Assembly (NCBI GenBank): GCA_023701135.1
Contig: JAMPXP010000009.1
Span: 62,001 to 126,000 of the forward strand
Reading direction: 5' to 3'
Length of the DNA stretch: 64,000 bases
From: Desulfobacula sp.
GTDB lineage: Bacteria; Desulfobacterota; Desulfobacteria; Desulfobacterales; Desulfobacteraceae
The notes beneath the pieces were generated by a model. That model was not told the origin of the DNA, did no database searches, and saw only the letters and a program-made list of their open reading frames with translations. A program made the translations under genes and the position numbers. Below, in pieces: positions 1 to 9,577 of this stretch (positions are counted from its first letter, which is position 1; each line of letters starts with the position of its first letter).

Positions 1-1405
1 CCATATGGGAATAGATATCGGGCAGGTTCAGGCGTACAGGCTGTCTTTTCAGGGCCGTCTCAAATTCGTTCAAGGCTTTTTCCCGGTCTTCCAGGGCATG
101 GAGCATGAGACCTCGGTAAAAGCTGGTATAATATTGTCCGGGCAGGGCTTTTTCCAGGGCGCTGAGTTTTCTCAAGGCCGGGGCCGGATCAAAATTTTCA
201 GTGATGAGCCGGGCCGTAAACATGCCCACACTGGCGGAAACCGCCCTTTCCCTGAAATGGGCGCCGGGAATGACGGCATAAAAGGCCGGAATCTGGAGAC
301 GGTCATGGGTGGTGCGGATGACCAGGACTTCAAAGCCCCTTTTGGCAAGGGCCCGGATCAGGTTCTCCACCTCGATGCGGATATTGTTGCTGGACAGGTT
401 GGGCAGATCCTTGATGGAAACCAGGGTTTCAGGATGGGTGATGAATCGTGCATCCTCGATGCGGGTGAATTTGGGCAGGCCGCTGGCCACATAATTGGAG
501 CCTGAATTAAAGTCCCCGGCAAGCTGGGCGGTTTCGGTCAAGGCCCGGCTCATGGCCTTTTCCGGGTCCGGGGAGGTCCCCGCAGTCCAGACGATTTCAC
601 TCATGGCCGGAAAAGTGGACGGGTCATAGGCCAGAACCGCCACCGTGGGAATGCCCGTGTCCAGGGAAAAATCCGAGGCATAGATGTTAATGCCCTGCCG
701 TTTATATTTTTCCAGCATCTCACGGACCAAAGGATCGGTAAAAGAATCCAGGCGGATACCCGGCACCTTTAATCCGCCGTGACTGACCAGGGAAGAGGTA
801 TGGCGTTCGACCAGTTCGCAGATGCCCTGGCTCAAGGCTTCTTCCGTGCAGTTGCCGGCGCTGGGCCCGTTGAATTCATTGATCATATAAAACCAGTCAA
901 AGGGGATCAGGACCTCTGTTCGCCGGGTCAGGTTATAGCCCTTGGTCCATTTCAGGGGGAGGTCCTCAAACACGGGCTTGACGGCCAGGGCGTCGGCTTC
1001 GTTGTCGTGGATGGATTGGATGATCCGGTCAAAGGAAAGGGCCTTTTCACCCAGTTCCTTTGCGGTTGCGCAAAAGAAATTTTGTTCATTTTTGACAAAG
1101 GAAAAAAAACTGAACCGTTCGGCCAGCTCCATGACGGCGCTGGCTTCGGACTGGGCCGGGGTTCCGCCCTTGCCCATCTGCTTTTTGGTGCCGATGACCT
1201 CAACGGCGTCGCTGCCGCATTCGCTGAAAAATACGGGGATATCCAGCCTGCCGTTATCGATTCGTCTTGTCCGGCTCAGGATATCAAGGTTCAGCCGGGC
1301 GGTTTTTTCTTTAAACCCGGCCACGGTTGCTTCCGGGGACATGATCTTGTCCTGGTCATAGGTATAGCCTTTAAAGGCATCTTTCAATTCAACAATATAT
1401 GTCAT
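1..1405 (-). CDS. YcaO-domain protein with C-terminal TPR-like region (3' end beyond window)
   Basis: The reading frame is open from an ATG at 1405 to the window edge, about 468 codons, so the C-terminus is missing. The start is supported by an AAGGAAGAG Shine-Dalgarno just upstream. The protein begins MTYIVELKDAFKGY and carries YcaO-type ATP-binding signatures: a SEASAVMELAER segment near residue 110 and an EALSQGICELVERH segment near residue 200. The visible C-terminal part (ALPGQYYTSFYRGLMLHALED, then FETALKRQP) looks like tetratricopeptide helices. E. coli YcaO has the same kind of C-terminal extension. YcaO enzymes use ATP to activate backbone amides, forming azolines or thioamides, or in E. 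coli supporting RimO methylthiolation. No precursor peptide or partner cyclodehydratase is visible, so the substrate is unknown. It lies 39 bp downstream of the MOSC gene on the same strand and is probably co-transcribed. Confidence 0.87.
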   Translation of the reverse strand, partial: MTYIVELKDAFKGYTYDQDKIMSPEATVAGFKEKTARLNLDILSRTRRIDNGRLDIPVFFSECGSDAVEVIGTKKQMGKGGTPAQSEASAVMELAERFSFFSFVKNEQNFFCATAKELGEKALSFDRIIQSIHDNEADALAVKPVFEDLPLKWTKGYNLTRRTEVLIPFDWFYMINEFNGPSAGNCTEEALSQGICELVERHTSSLVSHGGLKVPGIRLDSFTDPLVREMLEKYKRQGINIYASDFSLDTGIPTVAVLAYDPSTFPAMSEIVWTAGTSPDPEKAMSRALTETAQLAGDFNSGSNYVASGLPKFTRIEDARFITHPETLVSIKDLPNLSSNNIRIEVENLIRALAKRGFEVLVIRTTHDRLQIPAFYAVIPGAHFRERAVSASVGMFTARLITENFDPAPALRKLSALEKALPGQYYTSFYRGLMLHALEDREKALNEFETALKRQPVRLNLPDIYSHM

Positions 1406-1444
1406 TTCTCTTCCTTGGGATTCGTGTCCCGTGTCCTTTTTCCC

Positions 1445-1882
1445 CTAAAGGCCGGCCGGTTCAATCCGGTCGCCGACCCGGATGACGCCGCCCTTCAGAA
1501 TTTTAGCAAATACACCTTCCTTGGGCATAATGCAATCCCCTGTCCGGTAAAATATGGCGCATTTTTGGTGGCATTCCTTTCCGATCTGGGTGATTTCCAC
1601 AAGGGCGGTTTCCCCGAGCCTGAAAATTTTTCCAATGGGCTCGTTTTTCCAGTCAATGCCGGTTGTGGCAATATTTTCGGCAAAATCCCCGAAATTCAGT
1701 TTGAAATCTTCAGAGCTTGCTTTTTCAATGCTTTCCGAGGCCAGAAAGCTTAATTGCCGGTGCCAGTCCCCGGCATGGGCATCCCCTTTGATGCCGTGGT
1801 TTTCCATGAGTTCGGCGGTTTCAACGCAGTGCTTGACGGTTCCCTTTTTGTGGCTCACGGCTATGGATACGATTTTCATCAT
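1445..1882 (-). CDS. MOSC domain-containing protein (YiiM-like)
   Basis: This 145-residue protein consists of a single MOSC (molybdenum cofactor sulfurase C-terminal) domain. It shows the family pattern of GIKGDAHAG near residue 31, GDFAENIATTG near residue 65 and the Cys-containing ECHQKCAIFYRTGDC near residue 103. The last part ends GVFAKILKGGVIRVGDRI, typical of small free-standing MOSC proteins found near molybdenum cofactor genes in anaerobes. These proteins are thought to handle sulfur or cofactor transfer through a conserved cysteine; the substrate cannot be read from the sequence. Two adjacent ATG codons (1882 and 1879) are possible starts, preceded by TAGGAG. It is followed closely by the YcaO gene. 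Confidence 0.85.
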   Translation of the reverse strand: MMKIVSIAVSHKKGTVKHCVETAELMENHGIKGDAHAGDWHRQLSFLASESIEKASSEDFKLNFGDFAENIATTGIDWKNEPIGKIFRLGETALVEITQIGKECHQKCAIFYRTGDCIMPKEGVFAKILKGGVIRVGDRIEPAGL

Positions 1883-1955
1883 TATTATAGTCTCCTATGC
1901 TACATTGTGACATTCTTTATACCACAAAAGGGTAGTCATCTGTCAAGGCCAAACC

Positions 1956-1994
1956 CTGAACCGGGAATGCTGCAAAATGGCAAACCCGGTTCAG
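1956..1994 (-). terminator. Hairpin downstream of the carbonic anhydrase-MCP gene
   Basis: A perfect 10-bp inverted repeat, CTGAACCGGG and CCCGGTTCAG, is separated by 19 bases. It lies just past the stop codon of the receptor gene and before the MOSC gene. There is no strong T-run, so it is either a weak intrinsic terminator or an RNA 3'-end stabiliser for the chemotaxis operon. Confidence 0.5.
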
Positions 1995-2018
1995 ATCATG
2001 GTCTTCGCTATGTCAGGA

Positions 2019-4688
2019 TCAGTAATCCTCAAAATCCTCATCTTTATAGGATTCTTTGGAGGAATCATCTGTTAAGGAAATATGGACGCCTTTGTCTTTC
2101 TTTCCGGCCGGGTTTTTGCCCCCCTGCGGTACGGCATGGCTTATGGTTTTTGATATGCGTTTGCGGGGAACGGATGGCCTTCCTTTTTTTGAAGCGCCGC
2201 CCGTGGCTGTTTCCAGTTTGTCCAGGAGGCTCATGGCGTTCTGGAGCTGCTCAGCTTGGGCTGAGAGCTCTTCCGAGGTGGAAGCCATTTCCTCGGACAC
2301 AGCCGAATTCTGCTGGATAACCTGGTCAAGCTGCTGAAGGGCCTGGTTGATCTGGGTTGCTCCGGTGCTCTGTTCCTTTGATGCCGCATTGATCTCTTGA
2401 ACCAGTTCGGCCGTTTTTTTAATATCCGGAACAATTTTATTCAGCATCTGGCCTGCATTTTCAGCCACCTGAACGCTGGAAGACGAGAGGCTGCTGATCT
2501 CGGCTGCGGCAGCCTGGCTCCGCTCGGCCAGTTTCCGGACCGCATCGGCCACAACGGCAAATCCTTTGCCGTGTTCGCCGGCCCGGGCCGCTTCAATGGC
2601 GGCATTCAGGGCCAGCATATTGGTCTGGCGGGCGATTTCTTCAATAATGGAAATCTTTTCGGCAATCTGTTTCATGGCATCCACGGTTTTTGCCACGGCT
2701 TGTCCGCCTTTTGCAGCGTCTTCGGCCGCGTTCATGGAGATCTGCTGGGTCTGCTGGGCATTTTCCGAATTCTGCTGGATGGCGGCGGACATTTCTTCCA
2801 TGGAGGAAGAGGCCTCTTCCGCAGCGGCTGCCTGTTCGGTGGCGCCCTGGGACATTTCCTCTGCCGTGGCGGCCAGCTCCTGGCTCCCGGAGGCCACGTA
2901 ATTGGTGCTGGTCATGATATCGTTGACGATTTCACGGGTATTTTTAAGAATGATGAGGCTGACCATGGCGCCCAGGATAAGGGCCAGGGTGCTTAAAAAG
3001 ATCATGCCGATGATGGTGGTTCTCTCGTCATGTTCGGCTCTCAGCACAGACTGCTCGGTAAACTCTTCTACGGAAAGGGTAAATTCCTCGATCTCCCGGT
3101 TGAGATCATCTTCTTCCTTTTCCACCTTTTCAGCCATCTGCTCGGCCTGGGCCGTTTTCCGGCTGTTCAAAAGTGCAAAAACCTCATTGACATGTTTTTC
3201 AAACTCTGAATGTTCTTTTTCAATCGTTTTTAACGTGTCCAGGGTTTTTTCAAATTCTCTTTTGATTTCCGTGTCTGTCGCTTGTTTTAAGGCATGTTCC
3301 GCAATTTTAATACCGGCCTTAAACGCTTCATCCGCCTCATGGGAAAGCCTTGATGCGTCTTCTTCGGCTTGTTTTAGTCTTTTCAGCATGGCCGGGTTTT
3401 GGGTTGCCAGTTCACCGAAGCGCAATGCGCGCTCAAAAGAGATGCCCTGTTCCAACTGTAATTGGCTGACGGTGGTGATGATTTTGGTCAGGGGAAGATC
3501 CTCTTCAGCAATCTCCTTGATTTCGGTTCCGATGCTGGCCACTTTCAAAATACCGAAAAGATTGCTGCCCAGGATAAAAATCAGGAGGACAGAGGCCAGA
3601 AGAATGATCTGGTTTCTCACCGTCATTTTCCCGAAGATGTTTTTCCGGATGATAAAATACAGACCCGCCGCCACCAGGACCAGGATGACAATTCCTGAAA
3701 TGATCCAGGTGACATAGGAGGAATCCTCTTTATTGTCGGCGCTGTGGTTCGTCTTGTCTGCTGATTTTTCTTTTATTGATTTTTCCGGGGCGTCATGGGA
3801 GGCGCTTCCGGAGGACATCCGGGCCTCATTTTCACCAGCCCCATGGCCGGTTTCTGAACCGGTCTCATGGGCGGTTTCTCCATGGCCGCCCTCGCTCATG
3901 GGATTCACTTCCTTTTCAGGGTTTGCCTCGGCCCTGGCCAGGGCCTGGGCAACGGGAAATTCAGGAAGCCATTCGATTTTTCCCGTTCCTACGTCATAGA
4001 TGGCGCCCACCACTTTGGCTTTGCCGCTTTTGACGATATTTCTCACAGCCGGGCTTTTCAGAAAAAGGTCTTCAACCCCCTGCCAGACATTTTCCACAAT
4101 GGCAAAGGGGATGACGCTGTCTCCTTTGGCTTCGGGATGGGCTGCAACGGCCCGGTGGACGGCAGGGATGATATTGTCCACCAGGGGAGGGATATTGCGT
4201 TCAAGGGCGTGGCCTTCCCCCCTGGCAGCCTTGGCCACGGCAGTGACGGCGCCGCACTGGGTGTGTCCCAGAACCACCAGGACCGGCGTTTTGACATGGG
4301 CCAGCCCGTATTCGATGGACCCGATTTCATCGGTATCGCAGACATTGCCGGCCACACGGATCACAAAGGTATCCATGATTCCGGTATCAAAGATTCTTTC
4401 CACCGGCACCCGGGAATCCGAACAGGTAAGGACCGTGGCCAGGGCGTAATCTCCCTGGTTTTCCCTACCGGCCAGCGTCAACCTGGCCCCATCGCTATGG
4501 GGATGGGCAGGGGTTTGGGATACAAATCTCTGGTTTCCCTGTTTAAGGATTTCAATCACCTGGTCAGGGCCGGGTTTTGCAGACAAGGCAGGGCCAGGAA
4601 AAATAAAGGTCCCTGAAATACAACCGAGGATACTGATGACCAGGGTCCGGTAAAATTTTTGGGCCATTAAGCGCGTCAGGCTTTTCAT
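2019..4688 (-). CDS. Beta-carbonic anhydrase / methyl-accepting chemotaxis receptor fusion
   Basis: This 889-residue protein joins an enzyme to a chemoreceptor. Residues 1-37 look like a signal peptide or signal anchor. Residues 40-250 form a beta-carbonic anhydrase with the zinc ligands and dyad intact: C89, D91 and R93 in TCSDSRVP, and H142 and C145 in GHTQCG. A polar, His/Glu/Ser-rich linker (255-323) leads to a transmembrane helix (325-348). A short loop and a second helix (360-382) follow, then a four-helix-bundle-like periplasmic region (385-558) and a third helix (558-582). The MCP signalling domain (590-830) contains the hairpin tip [21 protein letters not shown] see no HAMP domain between the last helix and the signalling domain. 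The topology puts the enzyme in the periplasm. It is the last gene of the chemotaxis cluster, which supplies cheR, cheB and cheD. The inferred role is taxis to CO2, bicarbonate or pH. Confidence 0.93.
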   Translation of the reverse strand: MKSLTRLMAQKFYRTLVISILGCISGTFIFPGPALSAKPGPDQVIEILKQGNQRFVSQTPAHPHSDGARLTLAGRENQGDYALATVLTCSDSRVPVERIFDTGIMDTFVIRVAGNVCDTDEIGSIEYGLAHVKTPVLVVLGHTQCGAVTAVAKAARGEGHALERNIPPLVDNIIPAVHRAVAAHPEAKGDSVIPFAIVENVWQGVEDLFLKSPAVRNIVKSGKAKVVGAIYDVGTGKIEWLPEFPVAQALARAEANPEKEVNPMSEGGHGETAHETGSETGHGAGENEARMSSGSASHDAPEKSIKEKSADKTNHSADNKEDSSYVTWIISGIVILVLVAAGLYFIIRKNIFGKMTVRNQIILLASVLLIFILGSNLFGILKVASIGTEIKEIAEEDLPLTKIITTVSQLQLEQGISFERALRFGELATQNPAMLKRLKQAEEDASRLSHEADEAFKAGIKIAEHALKQATDTEIKREFEKTLDTLKTIEKEHSEFEKHVNEVFALLNSRKTAQAEQMAEKVEKEEDDLNREIEEFTLSVEEFTEQSVLRAEHDERTTIIGMIFLSTLALILGAMVSLIILKNTREIVNDIMTSTNYVASGSQELAATAEEMSQGATEQAAAAEEASSSMEEMSAAIQQNSENAQQTQQISMNAAEDAAKGGQAVAKTVDAMKQIAEKISIIEEIARQTNMLALNAAIEAARAGEHGKGFAVVADAVRKLAERSQAAAAEISSLSSSSVQVAENAGQMLNKIVPDIKKTAELVQEINAASKEQSTGATQINQALQQLDQVIQQNSAVSEEMASTSEELSAQAEQLQNAMSLLDKLETATGGASKKGRPSVPRKRISKTISHAVPQGGKNPAGKKDKGVHISLTDDSSKESYKDEDFEDY

Positions 4689-4736
4689 GATGACTCCTTT
4701 CTAAAAATTATGGTTTTATATCGGGTCTTCCTGATT

Positions 4737-6476
4737 CTAAAACAGATCCACATTGTCTCCGAGAGAATCCGGCTCTTTTTTTTCATCTTTCGAGGGATCT
4801 TTGACATCGGGCGGGATCATTTTCGCATCCCCGCCAACCACTTCCGAGTGGATGAGACGTTCGCTTTCCATGGTATAAATGGAAGCCTCGGGTATTTTTT
4901 CAGGGCGGCCCATATCTGGTTCAGGCATGCCGGATAAGATTTTGTCCAGGGCCCTGGTTTGGTTTTCAAGGGTTTCGGCAAATTCCGGCATAAATAAAAG
5001 ATGGGTCTTTGCCCAGGAAAGAAGCTGGGTGAATTTTTCCGCCGGAATCCGGGCTGCTGAAGAATTTTTTCTGAATCGTTCATAATCTTGTGAAATATGC
5101 CGGATGGCCGTATTGAGAAAGGCATGGGACTGATCAAGGCCGATGGTTTTCTGTCCGGTTTTATCTGTTGTCTCGGAAACGGCCTGAATGATCCCTGTTA
5201 CGGTGGCGGTGAATTCATTCAGGGCATGGGAGGTTTTGGTAACCTCCTGGGCCAGTACCTCAAGGGCAAGCCCGATCTCACCCAGAGAGGCGGATTTGAT
5301 GACCGCATTCAGCGCTTTTCGGTGAAGATCCAGGCTGATTTCCTCAACGATCCGGATATGCCGGCTCAGTTTTTTAATGGACTCGGATGCCGTTTTAACG
5401 GCTTCTTCCATCTGTCGATCCAGATCCTCGGCATGGGTAAGAAGGGATGTGAGTTTCATCATGCTTTCAATGGCCCCTGAAAACAGGTCGGCCTCTGAGG
5501 CGGCTTCTTTTTCAATCCCCGTGGCTGAAAGACATTGGGCAAGGGCCTGTGCTTCCCTGTCAATGGTATGAAAGGCGTCCATGATGCGTTCATGGGCATC
5601 CCGGATTTCTGAAACAACCCCGAGAACCTGGGCCTTTTGCACCTTTAAGACTGAAAAGACGGCAGCCTGGACTTCACGGGTATTTTTTTTCGTGGGATGT
5701 ATCTCATCCAAGACCGTTACCACATGCTCCAGTTTTTGCCGGACAATGTCGTGAAATTGAATGGCCATGACGATTTCACTGATTTTGGCGGTAATTGCAG
5801 CAGAATGTGAGCTTGCCTTTTCAAGAGAATGAAACGAGGCTGCAATGAGGTCCTGGATGGTTTTTGTGGATTCCTTAACAGCCTTTCCCGAATCCTCCGT
5901 CAGCCGGACAAAGGTTTCCAGTTTTTGTTCCAGGGTTTTTAAATAGGCTTGCTGGCATTGTTTTTCCTTTTCTGCATCATCATTCAACACGTTTGAAACC
6001 GTCTTGATTCTGTGAGCAAGCTGACCGATCTCCTGGACAAAAACCTCGAACATCTGGTTGGCTTCCCGGGATCTTCTGCTTTCCACGGCAATGTTCAGGG
6101 TGATGACGTTTAACAGCATTGAAAGCCGGTCCGTATGGCCGCAGCCCCTGGAAAGCGATTCAAGATGCATGATTCCGGAAGCCAGATGGGTCAGATGAGC
6201 CTGGATATTTTCCTGAGCCGATCTCAAGGTCTGAATGACGGTATCGGATACGGTGTGAATGTCTTTTAACCGGTTTTTGTCTTCTCCGGCCTGGTCAAGG
6301 TTAAGGGTGTTCAAAACAAGACCGGATAATTGTTCGGATGCTGAAAAGGTTTCATTGAGCTTTTCGCCCAGCATGAGGAAATGAGGATCAACCGATGTCA
6401 GAGAACCGGAAATCGAGTTTGAAACAGCGGTCAGATCCGCATCAAGACCTGCTTTAGGCTTGTTGAAACCGAACAT
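4737..6476 (-). CDS. Cytoplasmic MCP-like protein with CheZ-like phosphatase motif (paralogue A)
   Basis: This 579-residue protein has no transmembrane segment and is largely helical. It contains two degenerate copies of an MCP hairpin-like segment, near residues 118-158 (LLNVITLNIAVESRRSREAN) and 375-420 (RKALNAVIKSASLGE). Neither copy keeps the standard receptor tip. Between them, residues 234-251 (EIVMAIQFHDIVRQKLEHVV) resemble the CheZ active helix, with D243 and Q247 in the D-x-x-x-Q spacing used by CheZ to dephosphorylate CheY-P. The C-terminus carries YTMESERLIH and ends SLGDNVDLF; the protein at 13085-14830 has closely similar peptides. It starts 4 bases after the stop of cheW. I infer a receptor-derived signalling or phosphatase protein, which fits the absence of cheZ, cheC and cheX from the cluster. 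Family databases would probably label it simply as methyl-accepting chemotaxis protein. Confidence 0.8.
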   Translation of the reverse strand: MFGFNKPKAGLDADLTAVSNSISGSLTSVDPHFLMLGEKLNETFSASEQLSGLVLNTLNLDQAGEDKNRLKDIHTVSDTVIQTLRSAQENIQAHLTHLASGIMHLESLSRGCGHTDRLSMLLNVITLNIAVESRRSREANQMFEVFVQEIGQLAHRIKTVSNVLNDDAEKEKQCQQAYLKTLEQKLETFVRLTEDSGKAVKESTKTIQDLIAASFHSLEKASSHSAAITAKISEIVMAIQFHDIVRQKLEHVVTVLDEIHPTKKNTREVQAAVFSVLKVQKAQVLGVVSEIRDAHERIMDAFHTIDREAQALAQCLSATGIEKEAASEADLFSGAIESMMKLTSLLTHAEDLDRQMEEAVKTASESIKKLSRHIRIVEEISLDLHRKALNAVIKSASLGEIGLALEVLAQEVTKTSHALNEFTATVTGIIQAVSETTDKTGQKTIGLDQSHAFLNTAIRHISQDYERFRKNSSAARIPAEKFTQLLSWAKTHLLFMPEFAETLENQTRALDKILSGMPEPDMGRPEKIPEASIYTMESERLIHSEVVGGDAKMIPPDVKDPSKDEKKEPDSLGDNVDLF

Positions 6477-6480
6477 TTTC

Positions 6481-6972
6481 CTATCCCTCGGAAACGGTTT
6501 CAGCGTTTTTCAATGCAGCTTCTTCCGACATCAGGCGATTGATGTCCAGAAGAATGATAAAATCATTGCCTTTTTTGCCGATGCCTTTGATATATCCGGT
6601 ATTGATCCTCATGCCGATCCTCGGGGTCGGTTCGATCAGGTTTTTTTCAAGGGTCAGGACCTCCCGGATGGAATCCACTATGACACCAAGGCTGATGGTT
6701 TCTCCGGAAAGATCCGTTTCAACAATAATGATACAGGTATCCACGGTTTTTTCACCGGCCGGAAGACCGAATTTTCTGCACAACTGGATCACGGGAACCA
6801 CGGCTCCCCTCAAATTGATGGCGCCGAGAAGATAATCCGGCATCCTGGGAACTTTTGTGATTTTTGTAACATCAATGACTTCTTTTACCTTCTGGATATC
6901 AAAGGCATAGGTTTCCTTATCCAGATGAAAGGTAAGAAACTGTACGGTTCCGGATGGGCTCTCTGTAGACAT
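6481..6972 (-). CDS. cheW: Chemotaxis coupling protein CheW (first copy)
   Basis: This 163-residue CheW-domain protein couples receptors to CheA. It has the family features FHLDKETYAFDIQKVKEV, the conserved VPRMPDYLLGAINLRG segment and the C-terminal KGIGKKGNDFIILLDINRL. It is closely related to the second CheW at 9577-10125, which shares the GIGKK(G/D) block and the VDTCIIIV/VDTCIIIL strand, so the two look like in-cluster duplicates. It lies between cheD and MCP-like paralogue A. Two couplers may serve different receptors or allow different array geometries. The start is an ATG preceded by GGAGGT. Confidence 0.96.
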   Translation of the reverse strand: MSTESPSGTVQFLTFHLDKETYAFDIQKVKEVIDVTKITKVPRMPDYLLGAINLRGAVVPVIQLCRKFGLPAGEKTVDTCIIIVETDLSGETISLGVIVDSIREVLTLEKNLIEPTPRIGMRINTGYIKGIGKKGNDFIILLDINRLMSEEAALKNAETVSEG

Positions 6973-7031
6973 TGCATACCTCCGTTGATATTGGAAAAGA
7001 CGGTTATTTTTTCAGGAGCAGGAGAATGCCC

Positions 7032-7625
7032 TTAGAAAAAAGTGACATTCCCGGGTTTTCGGATCTCCTGTTCAATGATTTGTTTCTTTCTTGCTTCCTC
7101 GCGCATCAGCCTGAATATGCTGGTGGGGGAGATTTTTTTTACGGATACGTTTCCGGTGTCTGTAAAAAAAAAGACCTTTCTGGGCCGTTCGCCTCCCAGA
7201 TCCCGGGCCATGATGGGAATCCCCTCTGTTTCCAGGAACCGGACCACAAAATCGGAAATCTGCCGGCCAACGGCGTTTTTAATATCAATATCCGGCAGGA
7301 CATGGGCTCCGCCGAAAATCTTGGCCATGAGGTTGTGACGGTTGGCCCCTTTTTTCATCATGGCGTTGATCAGAATCTCCATGGCATTGATGCTGTAACG
7401 GGTCTGCTGGTCAAACACCATCGAATTTGTTTTGCCCGGTAATATGATGTGGTTCATTCCCGCGATATTATTGTGCTTGTCATGGAGGCAGACGGCCACA
7501 CAGGAGCCCAGGATGGTGCTGATGACAATCCCCTGGCTGCTGGTATAGAAGTCCCCGATATGAATCCGGACCTCTTTTTTTTTCAAGGCCCCTAATTCTC
7601 TGCTATGGAAATTCCGGATGGTCAT
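7032..7625 (-). CDS. cheD: Chemoreceptor glutamine deamidase CheD
   Basis: This 197-residue CheD deamidates specific glutamines on receptors and, in systems with CheC, binds CheC. The catalytic Cys is C42 in TILGSCVAV and the catalytic His is H59 in GMNHIILP. The following FGGAHVLPDIDIKNAVGRQ segment is typical of the family. The N-terminal extension (about 20 residues) and the C-terminal basic tail are longer than in the shortest CheD proteins. It starts 9 bases after the cheB stop with AAGGAAA upstream. No CheC is encoded here, so CheD probably works directly on receptors such as the carbonic anhydrase-MCP fusion. Confidence 0.96.
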   Translation of the reverse strand: MTIRNFHSRELGALKKKEVRIHIGDFYTSSQGIVISTILGSCVAVCLHDKHNNIAGMNHIILPGKTNSMVFDQQTRYSINAMEILINAMMKKGANRHNLMAKIFGGAHVLPDIDIKNAVGRQISDFVVRFLETEGIPIMARDLGGERPRKVFFFTDTGNVSVKKISPTSIFRLMREEARKKQIIEQEIRKPGNVTFF

Positions 7626-7634
7626 AGGGTTTCC

Positions 7635-8702
7635 TTAGGATTCATTACACATGTCAAGCACGGCCTGGTTGATCCGCTCAAGGGGAAGGATCTTATCCAC
7701 GCACCCCAGCTTGATGGCTTCTTTGGGCATTCCAAATACCACGCTGGAGGCCTCGTCCTGGGCTATGGTGGAAGCACCGGATTCTTTCATTTCCAGCATG
7801 CCTTTTGCCCCGTCATCTCCCATACCCGTCATGATGACGCCGACTGCATTTTTCCCTGCATAGCGCGCCGCAGACCTGAAAAGGACATCTACGGAGGGCC
7901 GGTGCCGTGATACCAGGGGGCCGTCTTTGATTTCCGCATAATACCGGGCCCCGCTTCGTTTGATGAGCAGGTGTTTGTTGCCCGGCGCGATGAGGGCCTG
8001 GCCCCTTAAGATGGAGTCCCCGTCCGCGGCTTCCTTTACAGAAACCCGGCAGATGGAATTCAGCCGCGTGGCAAAGGCTTTGGTGAAATTTTCAGGCATG
8101 TGCTGAACAATGACGATGCCGGGGACATCTCTTGGAAATTTTTCAAGAAATATCCTCAACGCTTCCGTCCCGCCTGTGGAAGCACCCACGGCAATGATTT
8201 TTTCAGTGGTTTTCAGCATGGCCTTTGTGGGTTTTTCAATTACGGCATCGGCTGTCAGCTTGGGAGCGACTTTCCTGATTTCAATCACTTTTTTCAGCCT
8301 GGACATGGCCGCGGCCTTGACAATATCGCATATCCGGATTCTGGATTCCTCAAAGAACCGCTTTGTCCCTACCGTGGGTTTGGTAATGATGTCCACGGCT
8401 CCGGAATCCAGGGCGCGGAGGGCGGTGGCCGACCGGTCTGCAGTCAGGGTGGAGCAGATGACAACCGGGATGGGGTGCTGGGACATGAGCTTCTGCAAAA
8501 ACGTGATGCCGTCCATCCGGGGCATTTCAATATCCAGAGTGATCACATCGGGTTTTTGAATTCTCATTTTCTGGGCTGCTGCAAAAGGATCCTGGGCCGT
8601 ACCCATGACCTCGATGCCGGGATCGGAAGAAAGGATATCCACAAGGGTCTGACGAACCAGAGCGGAATCATCTACAATCAGGACTTTAATTCTATCGGGC
8701 AT
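7635..8702 (-). CDS. cheB: Protein-glutamate methylesterase CheB
   Basis: This 355-residue CheB has an N-terminal receiver (phosphoacceptor D57 in [13 protein letters not shown]) joined to a C-terminal methylesterase. The catalytic elements are visible: Ser in [10 protein letters not shown], His in [11 protein letters not shown] and Asp in [10 protein letters not shown]. It removes methyl groups from receptors, and deamidates some, when activated by CheA phosphorylation. It lies 17 bases downstream of cheR and just upstream of cheD, so all receptor-modifying enzymes are contiguous. Confidence 0.97.
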   Translation of the reverse strand: MPDRIKVLIVDDSALVRQTLVDILSSDPGIEVMGTAQDPFAAAQKMRIQKPDVITLDIEMPRMDGITFLQKLMSQHPIPVVICSTLTADRSATALRALDSGAVDIITKPTVGTKRFFEESRIRICDIVKAAAMSRLKKVIEIRKVAPKLTADAVIEKPTKAMLKTTEKIIAVGASTGGTEALRIFLEKFPRDVPGIVIVQHMPENFTKAFATRLNSICRVSVKEAADGDSILRGQALIAPGNKHLLIKRSGARYYAEIKDGPLVSRHRPSVDVLFRSAARYAGKNAVGVIMTGMGDDGAKGMLEMKESGASTIAQDEASSVVFGMPKEAIKLGCVDKILPLERINQAVLDMCNES

Positions 8703-8719
8703 GGGCCTTCCTTTTGCCT

Positions 8720-9577
8720 TCAGGTTTTTTGATATACGGTTGACGCCGTGGGCACCACCGGCAGCAAATGGTGTTCAAGAAGTTCAGAATGGCCCATGAA
8801 GAGAAATCCGCCGGGTTTCAATTGCCCGCATATCCGTTGCATAAGGTTGCGGGTGGTGGGGGCATCAAAATAAATAATAACGTTCCGGCAGAAAATCACA
8901 TCAAATTTTTTTAAAAAGGTGAAATCTTCCATGAGGTTCATCCTTTTGAAATGAATCCTGTCCCTTAAATCCGATACAATCCGCACCATGTTCTTTGACC
9001 TGTCCTTTGAGCGCAACAGATATTTTTTCCGGAAATTGAGAGGGACCGGTTCGATGGTATCATGGTCATACACGCCCTTTACGGCAATATTTAAAACCTT
9101 TGAAGAAATATCCGTGGCCGTAATGGTAAAATCAAAGCCCTGTTTTGTTAAAAAATTCGCCATCACCATGGCAAGGGTATAGGGTTCGTCCCCCCTGGAA
9201 CAGGCGGAACTCCAGGCATGGATATGTTTTGTGGCCTTGGCTGTTGTTCTCATTAATTCAGGGAGCGCAATTTCCGTAAGATAGGTGAAATGGTTGGGTT
9301 CCCGGAAAAAATCGGTTTTATTGGTGGTAATGGCATCGATCAAGTGGGACAGTTCCTCCTGTTGCCCTTCAGCGCTGAAGAAATATTCCGTATAATCAAA
9401 ATAGGAATTCATATCCAGTTGGTTCAGCCGTTTTCTGAGTCTTGATTCCAGCAGCCCTTTTTTCTGTGGCGGCAGCTTGATTCCGACGGTTGAATGGATA
9501 TATCCGGCCAGCCGTCGGAAATCCGTTTCAGACAGGTGGGGTGCGGATTGAAGGATCGTAGCGGGGGCGCCGGCCAT
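8720..9577 (-). CDS. cheR: Chemotaxis protein methyltransferase CheR
   Basis: This 285-residue SAM-dependent methyltransferase methylates glutamates on chemoreceptors. An N-terminal helical domain (about 15-85) precedes the Rossmann domain with the [18 protein letters not shown] motif, the SSKVLNIA segment and the [14 protein letters not shown] motif. There is no C-terminal TPR extension. Its ATG overlaps the stop codon of the upstream cheW by one base (TAATG), implying translational coupling. No receptor in the window ends in the NWETF-type tether, so recruitment must differ from E. coli. Confidence 0.97.
   Translation of the reverse strand: MAGAPATILQSAPHLSETDFRRLAGYIHSTVGIKLPPQKKGLLESRLRKRLNQLDMNSYFDYTEYFFSAEGQQEELSHLIDAITTNKTDFFREPNHFTYLTEIALPELMRTTAKATKHIHAWSSACSRGDEPYTLAMVMANFLTKQGFDFTITATDISSKVLNIAVKGVYDHDTIEPVPLNFRKKYLLRSKDRSKNMVRIVSDLRDRIHFKRMNLMEDFTFLKKFDVIFCRNVIIYFDAPTTRNLMQRICGQLKPGGFLFMGHSELLEHHLLPVVPTASTVYQKT

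Noticed and set aside
779-1753. Long plus-strand reading frame of 324 codons
   Set aside because: It is antisense to the YcaO and MOSC genes, which have clear family motifs and ribosome sites; it has no recognisable domain.
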